NCBI GenBank assembly: GCA_002729595.1
Contig: PBYL01000033.1
Span: 1-49,403 of the forward strand
Origin: Thalassovita sp.
Lineage (GTDB): Bacteria; Bacteroidota; Bacteroidia; Cytophagales; Flammeovirgaceae
DNA: 49,403 nucleotides
Reading direction: 5' to 3'
Shown here piece after piece: positions 9,701 to 15,808 of the stretch. Both the position numbers and the translations under genes were made by a program. The notes beneath the pieces are model-generated. The model was given only the letters and a program-made list of their open reading frames with translations, was not told where the DNA came from and did no database searches. Numbering within the stretch: the first letter of the stretch is position 1; each line of letters opens with the position of its first letter.

Positions 9701-10890
9701 TTGGTGGTTTCTGCACAGATTACACCGAGTTGAGAAGAGCCATTCATCACTCTTACATCCAACATTGACTTTATATTGTGTTCTTTTAGGTAGCTTTCTT
9801 TAAACTCAACAGTACGAGCATCGTTTGCAGCATCATATACCGCTAAGTTTCTTGATCCGGTTATTGCATTAAAGTATCTTGGAAAATCTTCTTTGTATAA
9901 GATTTCACCTTGAGTTTTCAGCAGATTTACTCCATCGTAAAAATAGATGCATTCTATGGCATCATTCGTAGTATGATATTTCCAAAAAGAGATTCTGTTT
10001 ACGCCGAGAATTTTGTGTGCTTCTTGTAAAATTTTTCTGATATAAGTGCCTATATCTTCTTGCTCTAAAATACCTTCTCTCGATAAGTGCAGGAGTGAGG
10101 TGGTATGTTTTCTTTGGGCGAATTCTCTTATTTTGGGTTCGGTGATATCTCTAGCAACCGAAAAGTTTTTCTTTATTTTATAATCAATTACCGAGTTCCA
10201 TTCGAGCCAAACATGGCCACCATCTTTTTTAATATATCTATTTTCGAATCTTATTGTAAGTGCTTTTCCTTTAGTGAGTGCTTCGGCTTCTTTTCTAGTT
10301 CTTTCCAGATCATCTGGATGTATAAATTCTAGAAAGGTTTTACTGTATAATTCATCCAAAGAATAACCTAACACAGTTTCCCATTGTGGGTTAAGAAGCT
10401 CAAACTTGTTATCAAAATTGGAGATGGCAATAAGATCATTCGAAAGGTTAAATATCTCTTTTAAATCTTCATTGAGTTGAGGTGTATTATTGTGGTGTAT
10501 ACATCTTGTTAAAATATAACATATATCCTCTTTTCTTATAAGAAGAGACTCGCATTGCAACAATACAATGCTACCATTTGAGTGGTTATACTTTGTTAGA
10601 TAATTTACTCTTTCTTTATTACTTTCGAATGCTTTAGAGATAAGAGTGTTTTCTTGCTGGAGATCATTAGAAGATATAAAGTTCTTTCGATTGGCGAAAT
10701 TTGATGTTTTTGAGTCAATTCCCAAGCTTTTACAGAACGAATCATTAAACCATTCTTGGTTGTTGTTTTCGGATATACCGAACCAGATACCCCCTGAAGA
10801 ATTTTCTTGCATAAAATCAAAAATCTTAAGATCTGATCTTACCAATTCGTGGAGCACAACCCTTAACGATCTGTTTAAATCTTCTTTCAT
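6775..10890 (-). CDS. Large cytosolic multi-PAS/GAF sensor histidine kinase
   Basis: 1371 aa with no transmembrane segment or signal peptide, so the sensor is intracellular. Approximate order: PAS 25-130 (degenerate), PAS 143-250 (HPDDLERTRKEAEALTKG), GAF 265-425, PAS 437-552, GAF 585-735, PAS 754-874, PAS 886-1006, PAS 1019-1132 (LGYIPEEVIG), HisKA-like dimerisation helix, HATPase_c to the end. The phosphoacceptor is H1162 in ITSHNIRSSVSNL; Asn follows His where classical kinases have Asp or Glu, a variant common in Bacteroidota PAS kinases. The ATPase boxes are present: NAIKYGT (N box), DYGLGLD (G1) and GQGLGLF (G2). It ends inside the receiver gene, with which it shares 8 nt. GAF domains suggest small-molecule or redox input, but no ligand residues can be assigned. 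The 338-bp region upstream contains an inverted repeat next to the start. Confidence 0.93.
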   Translation of the reverse strand: MKEDLNRSLRVVLHELVRSDLKIFDFMQENSSGGIWFGISENNNQEWFNDSFCKSLGIDSKTSNFANRKNFISSNDLQQENTLISKAFESNKERVNYLTKYNHSNGSIVLLQCESLLIRKEDICYILTRCIHHNNTPQLNEDLKEIFNLSNDLIAISNFDNKFELLNPQWETVLGYSLDELYSKTFLEFIHPDDLERTRKEAEALTKGKALTIRFENRYIKKDGGHVWLEWNSVIDYKIKKNFSVARDITEPKIREFAQRKHTTSLLHLSREGILEQEDIGTYIRKILQEAHKILGVNRISFWKYHTTNDAIECIYFYDGVNLLKTQGEILYKEDFPRYFNAITGSRNLAVYDAANDARTVEFKESYLKEHNIKSMLDVRVMNGSSQLGVICAETTNNYKHWSFEEQSYISSIADLISTTYTLQQKNIFANALDKSEALFQSLVSILPYAIYRVDAEGKITFFNEVYQEYLQRDSKDILGKTSHDLFPKHLADKYAKDDQTVMESGQVLVTIEENTPLNSNDAKFVEVTKIPIYNITGEIEGIQAIFRDVTKVKEDDNLKNQLLKELKTKNSTLLETQDYLKSINEFSYNILSKNTLEEIVWEIARNVIQKFNFIDCVIYLVDDKHEYLEQVAAYGSKMLDFQTIKNPIKIPVDKGIVGSAYTTAKPVLVKDTSKDARYIVDIDTRFSELAVPIIVDNKVIGVVDSEHDERDFFTNDHVETLSTISRLVAMRIDHAQSIKKHQNIERELRQSKELYESILSAIGEGLVVQDLNDTIIMANHSASKILDLSPEQLRGKDSYDPRWRSTNEKGVALKPEEHPSMVTLNTGKGVDNFIMNIYAGEELRKYISINSRPVFDHNKKMYASVASFTDITERVTTEAALKASEEKFRTLFKNLPIGVLLYDKDFIVQEWNPQAIEILDMDENILKNYKMNSIKWDAITEDGKIINTEQFPPFIAFKHKKTVTDFIMGVRRNPAKDYLWIKASATPMFNDMGEVIQIISTFEDISESKRAENEIKKLANIAERTADIILTCDEDGNVTWANSALTKVLGYIPEEVIGYKPGERTSGEETDPNIIKALHEALKEHLMFNATVKAVTKTKKQCWINYEVTPINDEQGKFLYSIVTKRDITDLIEKQIELEHVLKSTISQNKRLKEYSYITSHNIRSSVSNLLGLTEIIMDDPKNLEFIYMLHETTKKLDQTINNINKLLHLEEKSIKKHKTQCNVLEALTRLIELNKTVIDDHKVEMILNVPADLNLLTVPAYLDSILHNLITNAIKYGTTPYSKKIEVTAKHDHKEIVIIVRDYGLGLDIEKYKDKIFKLGTRFHSNKSDGQGLGLFMTKRQIDVLGGKIEIESELGKGSVFKVYFKIDD

Positions 10891-11228
10891 GTTCTATACA
10901 TTCATCATGAATGCTTTTGTATACAATTTAACTAATTCGACAAAGAAACTGTAAATAAAAGCATACCATTCTCAAGTCATCATCTAAATTTTATATCTAA
11001 ACCGATACTTTTCATCAATAAAAAACAGCTTTTATCCTTAAATTAAATTTTATACTAAATTGTTTGCTAAAAGTGCAAATTACTTTAGTGTAGGTATATT
11101 CACTAGTAAATTGTATTTTTTCTATATTATACGTAATTCTTTTTGAGTATAGTGAAAGTTTATTGCAGCATTTCAACTATTCACTTTCGTATGGGCAATT
11201 CAAGTTGTCAAATTATACTCATATTAAA
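10891..11228. promoter_or_regulatory. Divergent intergenic region with an inverted repeat by the kinase start
   Basis: Very AT-rich space between the kinase (minus) and the propeller lipoprotein (plus). CATTCAT (10899-10905) and ATGAATG (10907-10913) form a 7-bp inverted repeat about one base, 8 bp upstream of the kinase start codon. Wider arms TATACA (10895-10900) and TGTATA (10918-10923) flank it. No perfect TAnnTTTG box was found on either strand. Confidence 0.4.
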
Positions 11229-12287
11229 ATGCTAAAGAAGATACTTTTCGTGATATTTTTAATCGGAATATTGCCTTCTTGTGGAGATGAAAATATCACC
11301 AATCCGAACGAAGATAAAGTTACTTTTGAAAAGACAGGACTAGATGGAAAGATCGTAAATGAAATAAAGTCATCAGGCGATCTTTTGTTTGCGCTTACCA
11401 ACTCTGGTTTGTACAAAAAGAGTCTAGGAAACTCTTCTGAATGGTTTTCTCTAAACCTCGATGATAAAGATGTAATCGGATTACAAATTCGATCTAATGG
11501 AGATTTGCTAGTGGCATGGAATGCTTTACCTGGAGAAATACCTGCTTCTGGTTTGTTGCTTTCAACAGATGAAGGTGCTAGTTGGGAGAATCTAGAAAAT
11601 AACTTTGGAGGTGATGAAAGTGAGCCTTTCTCCTCTTTTTATGCAGATAGCAACGACGAGTCTTTAATATATGCTGGCGGAAATGGCGTGTTAGCCAAGT
11701 CAGTGGATGGAGGTGTAACATGGATTCCGGTTTGGGGCGAATGGGCTATGTTAGCCAACGGATTAGACGAAATAAGCATCAATCCTAACAATGCACAAGA
11801 GTTGTGGTTTGGAGGCCAAGGTGGTATTGAAAACGGATACCTGATTAAGAAGTCAGATGCCGAAGAAGTCACATGGGATAATCTAGTGCCGAATCCAACT
11901 GTGGTGAAAGACATTACTTTTAATCCCGCGAATAGTGATTCTGTACTTGTCGGTTTTGAAGGTGCACTTCTAAGAACTTATGATAGTGGGCAAAATTGGG
12001 AAACTTTAATTGAGAGTGAAGATAATCGCTTCTTTTTCGGAAATGCATTTAGGCCAGATAATACACAGGTTATTTATTCTGGTGGTTGGCTCAAGTTTTT
12101 TGACGATCCTCAAGAGTTGGTTTTGTATATCTCTGAGAATGGAGGAACCGATTGGGAAGAGTATAAATACGATAATGAAGACTTTGGCGGTATCGTTTCT
12201 ATGAAATTGATTGAAAAGGAGAATAAAGACGAGTTGTACATAGGCCTTTATAAGGGTGGTGTGTACAAAGTTACCATAGTACATTAA
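11229..12287 (+). CDS. BNR/Asp-box beta-propeller lipoprotein
   Basis: 352 aa from the ATG at 11229. The upstream in-frame extension to 11163 is rejected because MLKKILFVIFLIGILPSCGD is a textbook lipoprotein signal peptide with lipobox LPSC. Acidic residues directly after the cysteine (GDEN) resemble the Bacteroidota surface-export signal. The mature part carries repeated Asp-box-like turns: TDEGASWENL, VDGGVTWIPVW, DSGQNWETLI and ENGGTDWEEY. These indicate a sortilin/VPS10- or exo-sialidase-type propeller. Sialidase catalytic residues are not evident, so a binding role at the surface is more likely than hydrolysis. It is monocistronic, followed by a terminator at 12311. Confidence 0.85.
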   Translation: MLKKILFVIFLIGILPSCGDENITNPNEDKVTFEKTGLDGKIVNEIKSSGDLLFALTNSGLYKKSLGNSSEWFSLNLDDKDVIGLQIRSNGDLLVAWNALPGEIPASGLLLSTDEGASWENLENNFGGDESEPFSSFYADSNDESLIYAGGNGVLAKSVDGGVTWIPVWGEWAMLANGLDEISINPNNAQELWFGGQGGIENGYLIKKSDAEEVTWDNLVPNPTVVKDITFNPANSDSVLVGFEGALLRTYDSGQNWETLIESEDNRFFFGNAFRPDNTQVIYSGGWLKFFDDPQELVLYISENGGTDWEEYKYDNEDFGGIVSMKLIEKENKDELYIGLYKGGVYKVTIVH

Positions 12288-12310
12288 AGTTGGTGCTTAA
12301 TTCTACATAG

Positions 12311-12346
12311 ACTGGTTTGCTTCTAATTTAGCAGCCAGTTTTTTTT
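12311..12346 (+). terminator. Intrinsic terminator after the propeller lipoprotein
   Basis: ACTGG (12311-12315) pairs with CCAGT (12335-12339), with an inner TGCT/AGCA helix, and the stem is followed by an uninterrupted T run to 12346. It lies directly before the 11-bp repeat array. Confidence 0.8.
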
Positions 12347-12347
12347 A

Positions 12348-12392
12348 TGTGCTTACCTAATGTTTACCTGTTTGTTTACCTTATGTCAACTA
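12348..12392 (+). promoter_or_regulatory. Array of four 11-bp operator-like direct repeats (promoter of the 12544 gene)
   Basis: Four head-to-tail units point toward the 179-aa gene: TGTGCTTACCT (12348), AATGTTTACCT (12359), TTTGTTTACCT (12371) and TATGTCAACTA (12382). Spacings are 11, 12 and 11 bp, about one helical turn each, with the extra base between the second and third units. The same motif, in the same orientation relative to its gene, occurs upstream of the convergent regulator gene (14997-15042). A -7-like TTTATTTG lies at 12423-12430, exactly 30 bp after the array. Confidence 0.7.
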
Positions 12393-12422
12393 GGCAAATT
12401 ACCTAGCATAAGTGTACTTCCT

Positions 12423-12430
12423 TTTATTTG
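12423..12430 (+). promoter_or_regulatory. Candidate -7 box of the 12544 gene
   Basis: TTTATTTG differs from TAnnTTTG at one position. It has no recognisable -33 TTG, as expected of a promoter that depends on an activator bound at the adjacent repeats. The predicted leader is a little over 100 nt. Confidence 0.4.
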
Positions 12431-12543
12431 TAATCGCGGCTAAAAGTGGAGCTATACTATCCTTATTTGCGATCTTGAACCTCAATACCAGAAATTACTA
12501 GACCTAAACAAGCATTATTTATTCAGTTAATAAAATCTATTCT

Positions 12544-13083
12544 ATGCATTTAGAATTTATCAAACAGGTAAACAAACCAGTGTCATTTAAATGTACCCGA
12601 GCTGATAAATCGAGTACCTATATGTTAATCTTCCATCCCTTTAATTTTGAGCGGAAACTTATCCATTATGTCTTAGAATCTATACTGGGGTTTAATCATG
12701 CCTATTTTGGTCTATTGAGCAAAGGCTATAGTTTAAAAGATTTTGAAACGCCTCTTCTATTTAAAAATAATATGTTGAAGCCCGCTAACTTACCAGTTCA
12801 GGCGATTCAGGCAGAAATACTGGCGGGTTTGTTTCATGTGGAGTTAAATGATCATGCGGAAATAGAAGACTTTTTGGCTATAGCTAAAATTACATTTGAG
12901 GTTCAGCAAATTAAGTTTCCTAAACTCAGCAAAAAGCAAATTACCGAGATTAGGAAAACGATTATCGAATTGTTGGTGCAATGGCAGCAGCTTCAAACTG
13001 GCGAAATGCTTTCGCTTGAGTTTCAGTTCAATAAAAATAATTCAAAAGATAAGCCATCTAAACCGAAGTTACCGGAGGGGTAA
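12544..13083 (+). CDS. Unknown 179-aa cytosolic protein, probable target of the TPR/LuxR regulator
   Basis: I do not recognise a family. The product has no signal peptide or membrane helix. The N-terminal half reads as mixed beta (FIKQVNKPVSFKCTRADKSS, then MLIFHPFNFERKLI). The C-terminal part is helical (LSKKQITEIRKTIIELLVQW), followed by a charged, Lys/Asn/Pro-rich tail. The last 26 bases overlap, tail to tail, the end of the minus-strand regulator gene. Its promoter region carries the four-repeat array also found in front of that regulator, so the pair is probably one regulatory module (inference). Codon use looks like that of the neighbours, and the uninterrupted frame with a dedicated upstream array supports a real gene. 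Confidence 0.75.
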   Translation: MHLEFIKQVNKPVSFKCTRADKSSTYMLIFHPFNFERKLIHYVLESILGFNHAYFGLLSKGYSLKDFETPLLFKNNMLKPANLPVQAIQAEILAGLFHVELNDHAEIEDFLAIAKITFEVQQIKFPKLSKKQITEIRKTIIELLVQWQQLQTGEMLSLEFQFNKNNSKDKPSKPKLPEG

Positions 13084-14932
13084 AAATACCCTTTTCCACC
13101 TGCATTAACACATCTAATATGGTGGTCTCGGTTTCTATATTCATTTTCTTTCTCAATCGGTGTCGGGCAGTTTTTACACTATCTGGTGAAATACTGAGCA
13201 CGGCAGCCGATTCTTTTATATTCAAATTCAATCTTACCAAAGCACAAAGTTTTAGTTCTTTTGGGCTCAAGTTCGGGAATACATTCACCAAGTTATGGAA
13301 GAAGTCTGGGTGAACACTTTCGAAGTGCATTTTAAAGTTTTCCCAATCGCGGTCAATGCTCACATGCTGCTGAATTTGATTCTTTAATTGCCTAAAATCT
13401 CTTGGCGACCATTGTTTCTGACTTTGCAGAGACTCTATTTTCTCTTGTAGCTCCGTCATCAATTCGTTTTTCTGAATAAAATTCAATGTATACGAAGTGA
13501 GTTGTTGGTCTCGGTGTTCTAATTCCATTCTCAATTGTTGTTCTTTGAGTTGGGCATTTTCTTTAATGGTAGTCATGAGTGCCTGAGAGTTTTTTAACTG
13601 GTCGTGTTTCCTGTTCACTTTAAGGCGCTGCCATCTAAAAATAAAGAACCCTACAATGAGCAGAAGTAAAAGACTCAATACTAAAATATTAATTTCTAGC
13701 TCTCTAATCTGGCTATTACGGTTTAAAAGTTCTATTTCGCTTCTTTGCAATGCCAGCTCTTTCTGCTGTTGCTCATTTTTAAACTTAGCCTCCATCTCTA
13801 CAATGGCTTCAGTTTTTTCTTTACTGAGCAAAGAGTCTTGCAGTTGGGCATAGGTTTCAGCATGATCAAACGCTTTGCGATAATTATACATGCCCTTGTA
13901 AATATCAACTAGCGTAGCATGTAGTTTTGTTTTAACTCGAAGTTGTTGGCTAACTAGCTTTAAACCTTCCAATGCTTCTTTTTCTGCGAACTGATTTTGT
14001 CCCATATCACAATACATTGAAGCTTTTGCCTCATGGATTTTAGCCCTGCCTTCATTATCATTTCTATTTTTATAAATGTCCATTGCCATTTCGTAATATT
14101 TCTTGGCATCGTTCCATCTTTTTTGCTTGGTAGCCAGTGTACCAAGGTTAATGTAAATGGCATCAGACATAATAGTTTGAGAAGTAGTATCGATGTGATT
14201 AATCACTTTTAACCAGTAATATTCTGCCGAATCGTATTGTTCCGTTTGGAAGAAGTTGGCACCGATATTAAATGTTACTGTATTAATACCACTAGTATTA
14301 TTTAACTCCTCGTCAATTTCTAGCGCTTTTTGGAAATAGTAATTAGAGTTTTCGTAGTGTCCCCAGCGTGCATGGGTAATAGCAATACCATTGTATGCTT
14401 TAGAAAGTTGAAAAGAAAAATCTGAGTTGGTTGGCTCAGTTAATTGTAAAGAATCTAACAGCCTAATACTTTGCTGACTTATTTCAATGGCGTACTGAAA
14501 ATCTCCTTGCCTTCTGTAAATCGAAGATAGATCAATTAATATCTTGCCTTTTGTAAGAGTTAAGTCTGTACGATCTGTTTTTTGAGGAATTCTTTCTAAT
14601 GCTTTTTCAAGAATATGTTCTCCATCTTTTAGTTTCCCTTGTTCTCTCGAAATAAGTGCTTTGTATCTTTCGATTTCTAAACTTCCTGCCAGCGAATCCA
14701 TTGGAGCAAGAATGGAGTCTGCAACATGAGTGTAAGCCATAGCCAGTTCAGGTTCTAGGTGATACAGGCTATCCAATTGTTTCTCTATATATTTAATTTT
14801 GTCGTGATTTCCAGAAAACTGTTTCAGTTCTGAGAGTAGCGGTGTTGTACTTTGAGCGTGTAATACATCTTGTTGGTAAAAGGATAAAAAAATTAATAAG
14901 ACACTAGGAAAAAATATTTTGTACTTTGTCAT
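13058..14932 (-). CDS. Membrane-anchored TPR sensor with C-terminal LuxR/GerE-type DNA-binding domain
   Basis: 624 aa. A signal peptide (1-27, ending LHAQS) precedes tandem TPR helices over about 60-370 (for example LSKAYNGIAITHARWGHYEN, then YYFQKALEI). A coiled coil (about 375-412) leads to a transmembrane helix (413-433, INILVLSLLLLLIVGFFIF), then a cytosolic coiled coil (437-505) and a helix-turn-helix at about 554-600 (LSPKELKLCALVRLNLNIKE, then SAAVLSISPDSVKTARHRLR). This is the Bacteroidota one-component design: periplasmic TPR sensor, membrane helix, cytosolic GerE-like domain. There is no kinase or receiver domain. Its own promoter carries four 11-bp repeats matched by those of the convergent 179-aa gene, which suggests autoregulation. 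The signal sensed by the TPR region cannot be inferred. Confidence 0.9.
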   Translation of the reverse strand: MTKYKIFFPSVLLIFLSFYQQDVLHAQSTTPLLSELKQFSGNHDKIKYIEKQLDSLYHLEPELAMAYTHVADSILAPMDSLAGSLEIERYKALISREQGKLKDGEHILEKALERIPQKTDRTDLTLTKGKILIDLSSIYRRQGDFQYAIEISQQSIRLLDSLQLTEPTNSDFSFQLSKAYNGIAITHARWGHYENSNYYFQKALEIDEELNNTSGINTVTFNIGANFFQTEQYDSAEYYWLKVINHIDTTSQTIMSDAIYINLGTLATKQKRWNDAKKYYEMAMDIYKNRNDNEGRAKIHEAKASMYCDMGQNQFAEKEALEGLKLVSQQLRVKTKLHATLVDIYKGMYNYRKAFDHAETYAQLQDSLLSKEKTEAIVEMEAKFKNEQQQKELALQRSEIELLNRNSQIRELEINILVLSLLLLLIVGFFIFRWQRLKVNRKHDQLKNSQALMTTIKENAQLKEQQLRMELEHRDQQLTSYTLNFIQKNELMTELQEKIESLQSQKQWSPRDFRQLKNQIQQHVSIDRDWENFKMHFESVHPDFFHNLVNVFPNLSPKELKLCALVRLNLNIKESAAVLSISPDSVKTARHRLRKKMNIETETTILDVLMQVEKGIFTPPVTSV

Positions 14933-14958
14933 AAGTTCGTCACATAGTTATATGCTGG

Positions 14959-14989
14959 CAAACCTACTAGTATTTAAGTTTAGTTTCAA
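14959..14989 (-). promoter_or_regulatory. Promoter of the TPR/LuxR regulator gene
   Basis: Read on the minus strand, TAGGTTTG (14966-14959) is a perfect -7 box 26 bp before the ATG. A TTG (14989-14987) lies 20 bp upstream at the -33 position. The 11-bp repeat array begins 7 bp beyond the TTG, the usual place for an activator contacting RNA polymerase. Confidence 0.65.
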
Positions 14990-14996
14990 TCAAAAC

Positions 14997-15042
14997 AGGT
15001 AGACAATAGGTAAACATCGGAAGTAGACAATATGTATACAAT
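14997..15042 (-). promoter_or_regulatory. Array of four 11-bp operator-like direct repeats (promoter of the regulator gene)
   Basis: On the minus strand, moving toward the gene: ATTGTATACAT (15042-15032), ATTGTCTACTT (15031-15021), two spare bases, GATGTTTACCT (15018-15008) and ATTGTCTACCT (15007-14997). Spacings are 11, 13 and 11 bp. The third unit matches the second unit at 12359 in 10 of 11 positions. The array ends 30 bp before the -7 box, the same distance as at the convergent gene. Confidence 0.72.
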
Positions 15043-15160
15043 ATGGGTTAAGTTATTGATTTCCAGTTATATGCAAAATAACAATTTTTGATAGGGAGGT
15101 TTACAAGTTGGAAATTTTTTGATTTTAGAGCACAAAATCGTTTTCCTAAACCCAAATTAA

Positions 15161-15189
15161 TTGCTCTTGCAAATTACTAAATATATTTG
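15161..15189 (+). promoter_or_regulatory. Promoter of the GNAT gene
   Basis: TTG at 15161-15163 and a perfect -7 box TATATTTG at 15182-15189 are separated by 18 bp, and the -7 box ends 31 bp before the ATG at 15221. Confidence 0.55.
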
Positions 15190-15220
15190 TCTAGTTATTC
15201 AAAATTAAAGCTTAATCTAG

Positions 15221-15670
15221 ATGGAAACTCAATTTAAACTAGCAACAGAAGAAGATATTCAGATTGTAATGGAAATGATGAAAGACTTTAATGCCATCTA
15301 TCAGTATCCATTCGATGCGGAGTTGGGGAGTATAAATCTAAAAAAACTAATGAGTAATCAAGAATTCGGCAGGTTTTGGATAATTTATTCAGGTGATTTA
15401 GTTGCTGGTTATGTTGCACTCACTTTCGGTTTTAGTTTTGAATACAAAGGTAGAGATGCCTTTATAGATGAATTGTTTTTGAAAGCAGATTTCAGGGATA
15501 AAGGTATTGGCAGACAAACTATGGAGTTTCTAGAAAAGCAGGCAATTGAATTGGGTTTAGGAGCCATCCATATGGAAGTAGAGCGACAAAACGATAAAGC
15601 AATTCGGCTTTATACCAAACAAGGTTACGGAGATTTTGACAGAAATATGTTAACTAAAAAGTTTAAATAG
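15221..15670 (+). CDS. GNAT-family N-acetyltransferase
   Basis: 149 aa, the usual length of a single GNAT domain. The acetyl-CoA-binding motif A is clear: FIDELFLKADFRDKGIGRQT (R-x-x-G-I-G), followed by MEFLEKQA. The C-terminal strand reads IHMEVERQNDKAIRLYTKQG, then YGDF, typical of motif B with its late Tyr. Such enzymes transfer acetyl groups from acetyl-CoA to amines on small molecules or proteins; the acceptor cannot be read from the sequence. It is cytosolic, with no signal peptide. It has its own promoter at 15161 and a 138-bp gap to the peptidase gene, so it is probably monocistronic. Confidence 0.9.
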   Translation: METQFKLATEEDIQIVMEMMKDFNAIYQYPFDAELGSINLKKLMSNQEFGRFWIIYSGDLVAGYVALTFGFSFEYKGRDAFIDELFLKADFRDKGIGRQTMEFLEKQAIELGLGAIHMEVERQNDKAIRLYTKQGYGDFDRNMLTKKFK

Positions 15671-15808
15671 GTTTTATTTTGATAGATATAGCAAGATACC
15701 ACTTATAGAAAATTATTTGTCATTCGTAATTTAGATACTGTTTTTTAAAAGTTTGTGGGCTAAATTGAATGGGAAACTAATTTCCGATTACCCAACAAGC
15801 TTTGTAAA

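Noticed and set aside
10646..10954. 102-aa plus-strand frame at the kinase N-terminus
   Set aside because: Antisense to the kinase coding region, with no recognisable domain; it covers the likely kinase promoter.
11163..11228. Extended N-terminus of the propeller lipoprotein
   Set aside because: It would bury the lipoprotein signal peptide 22 residues into the protein.
12348..12392. Possible CRISPR-like or satellite repeat
   Set aside because: Units are 11 bp with 0-1 bp between them and no spacers; orientation and promoter placement fit an operator array.
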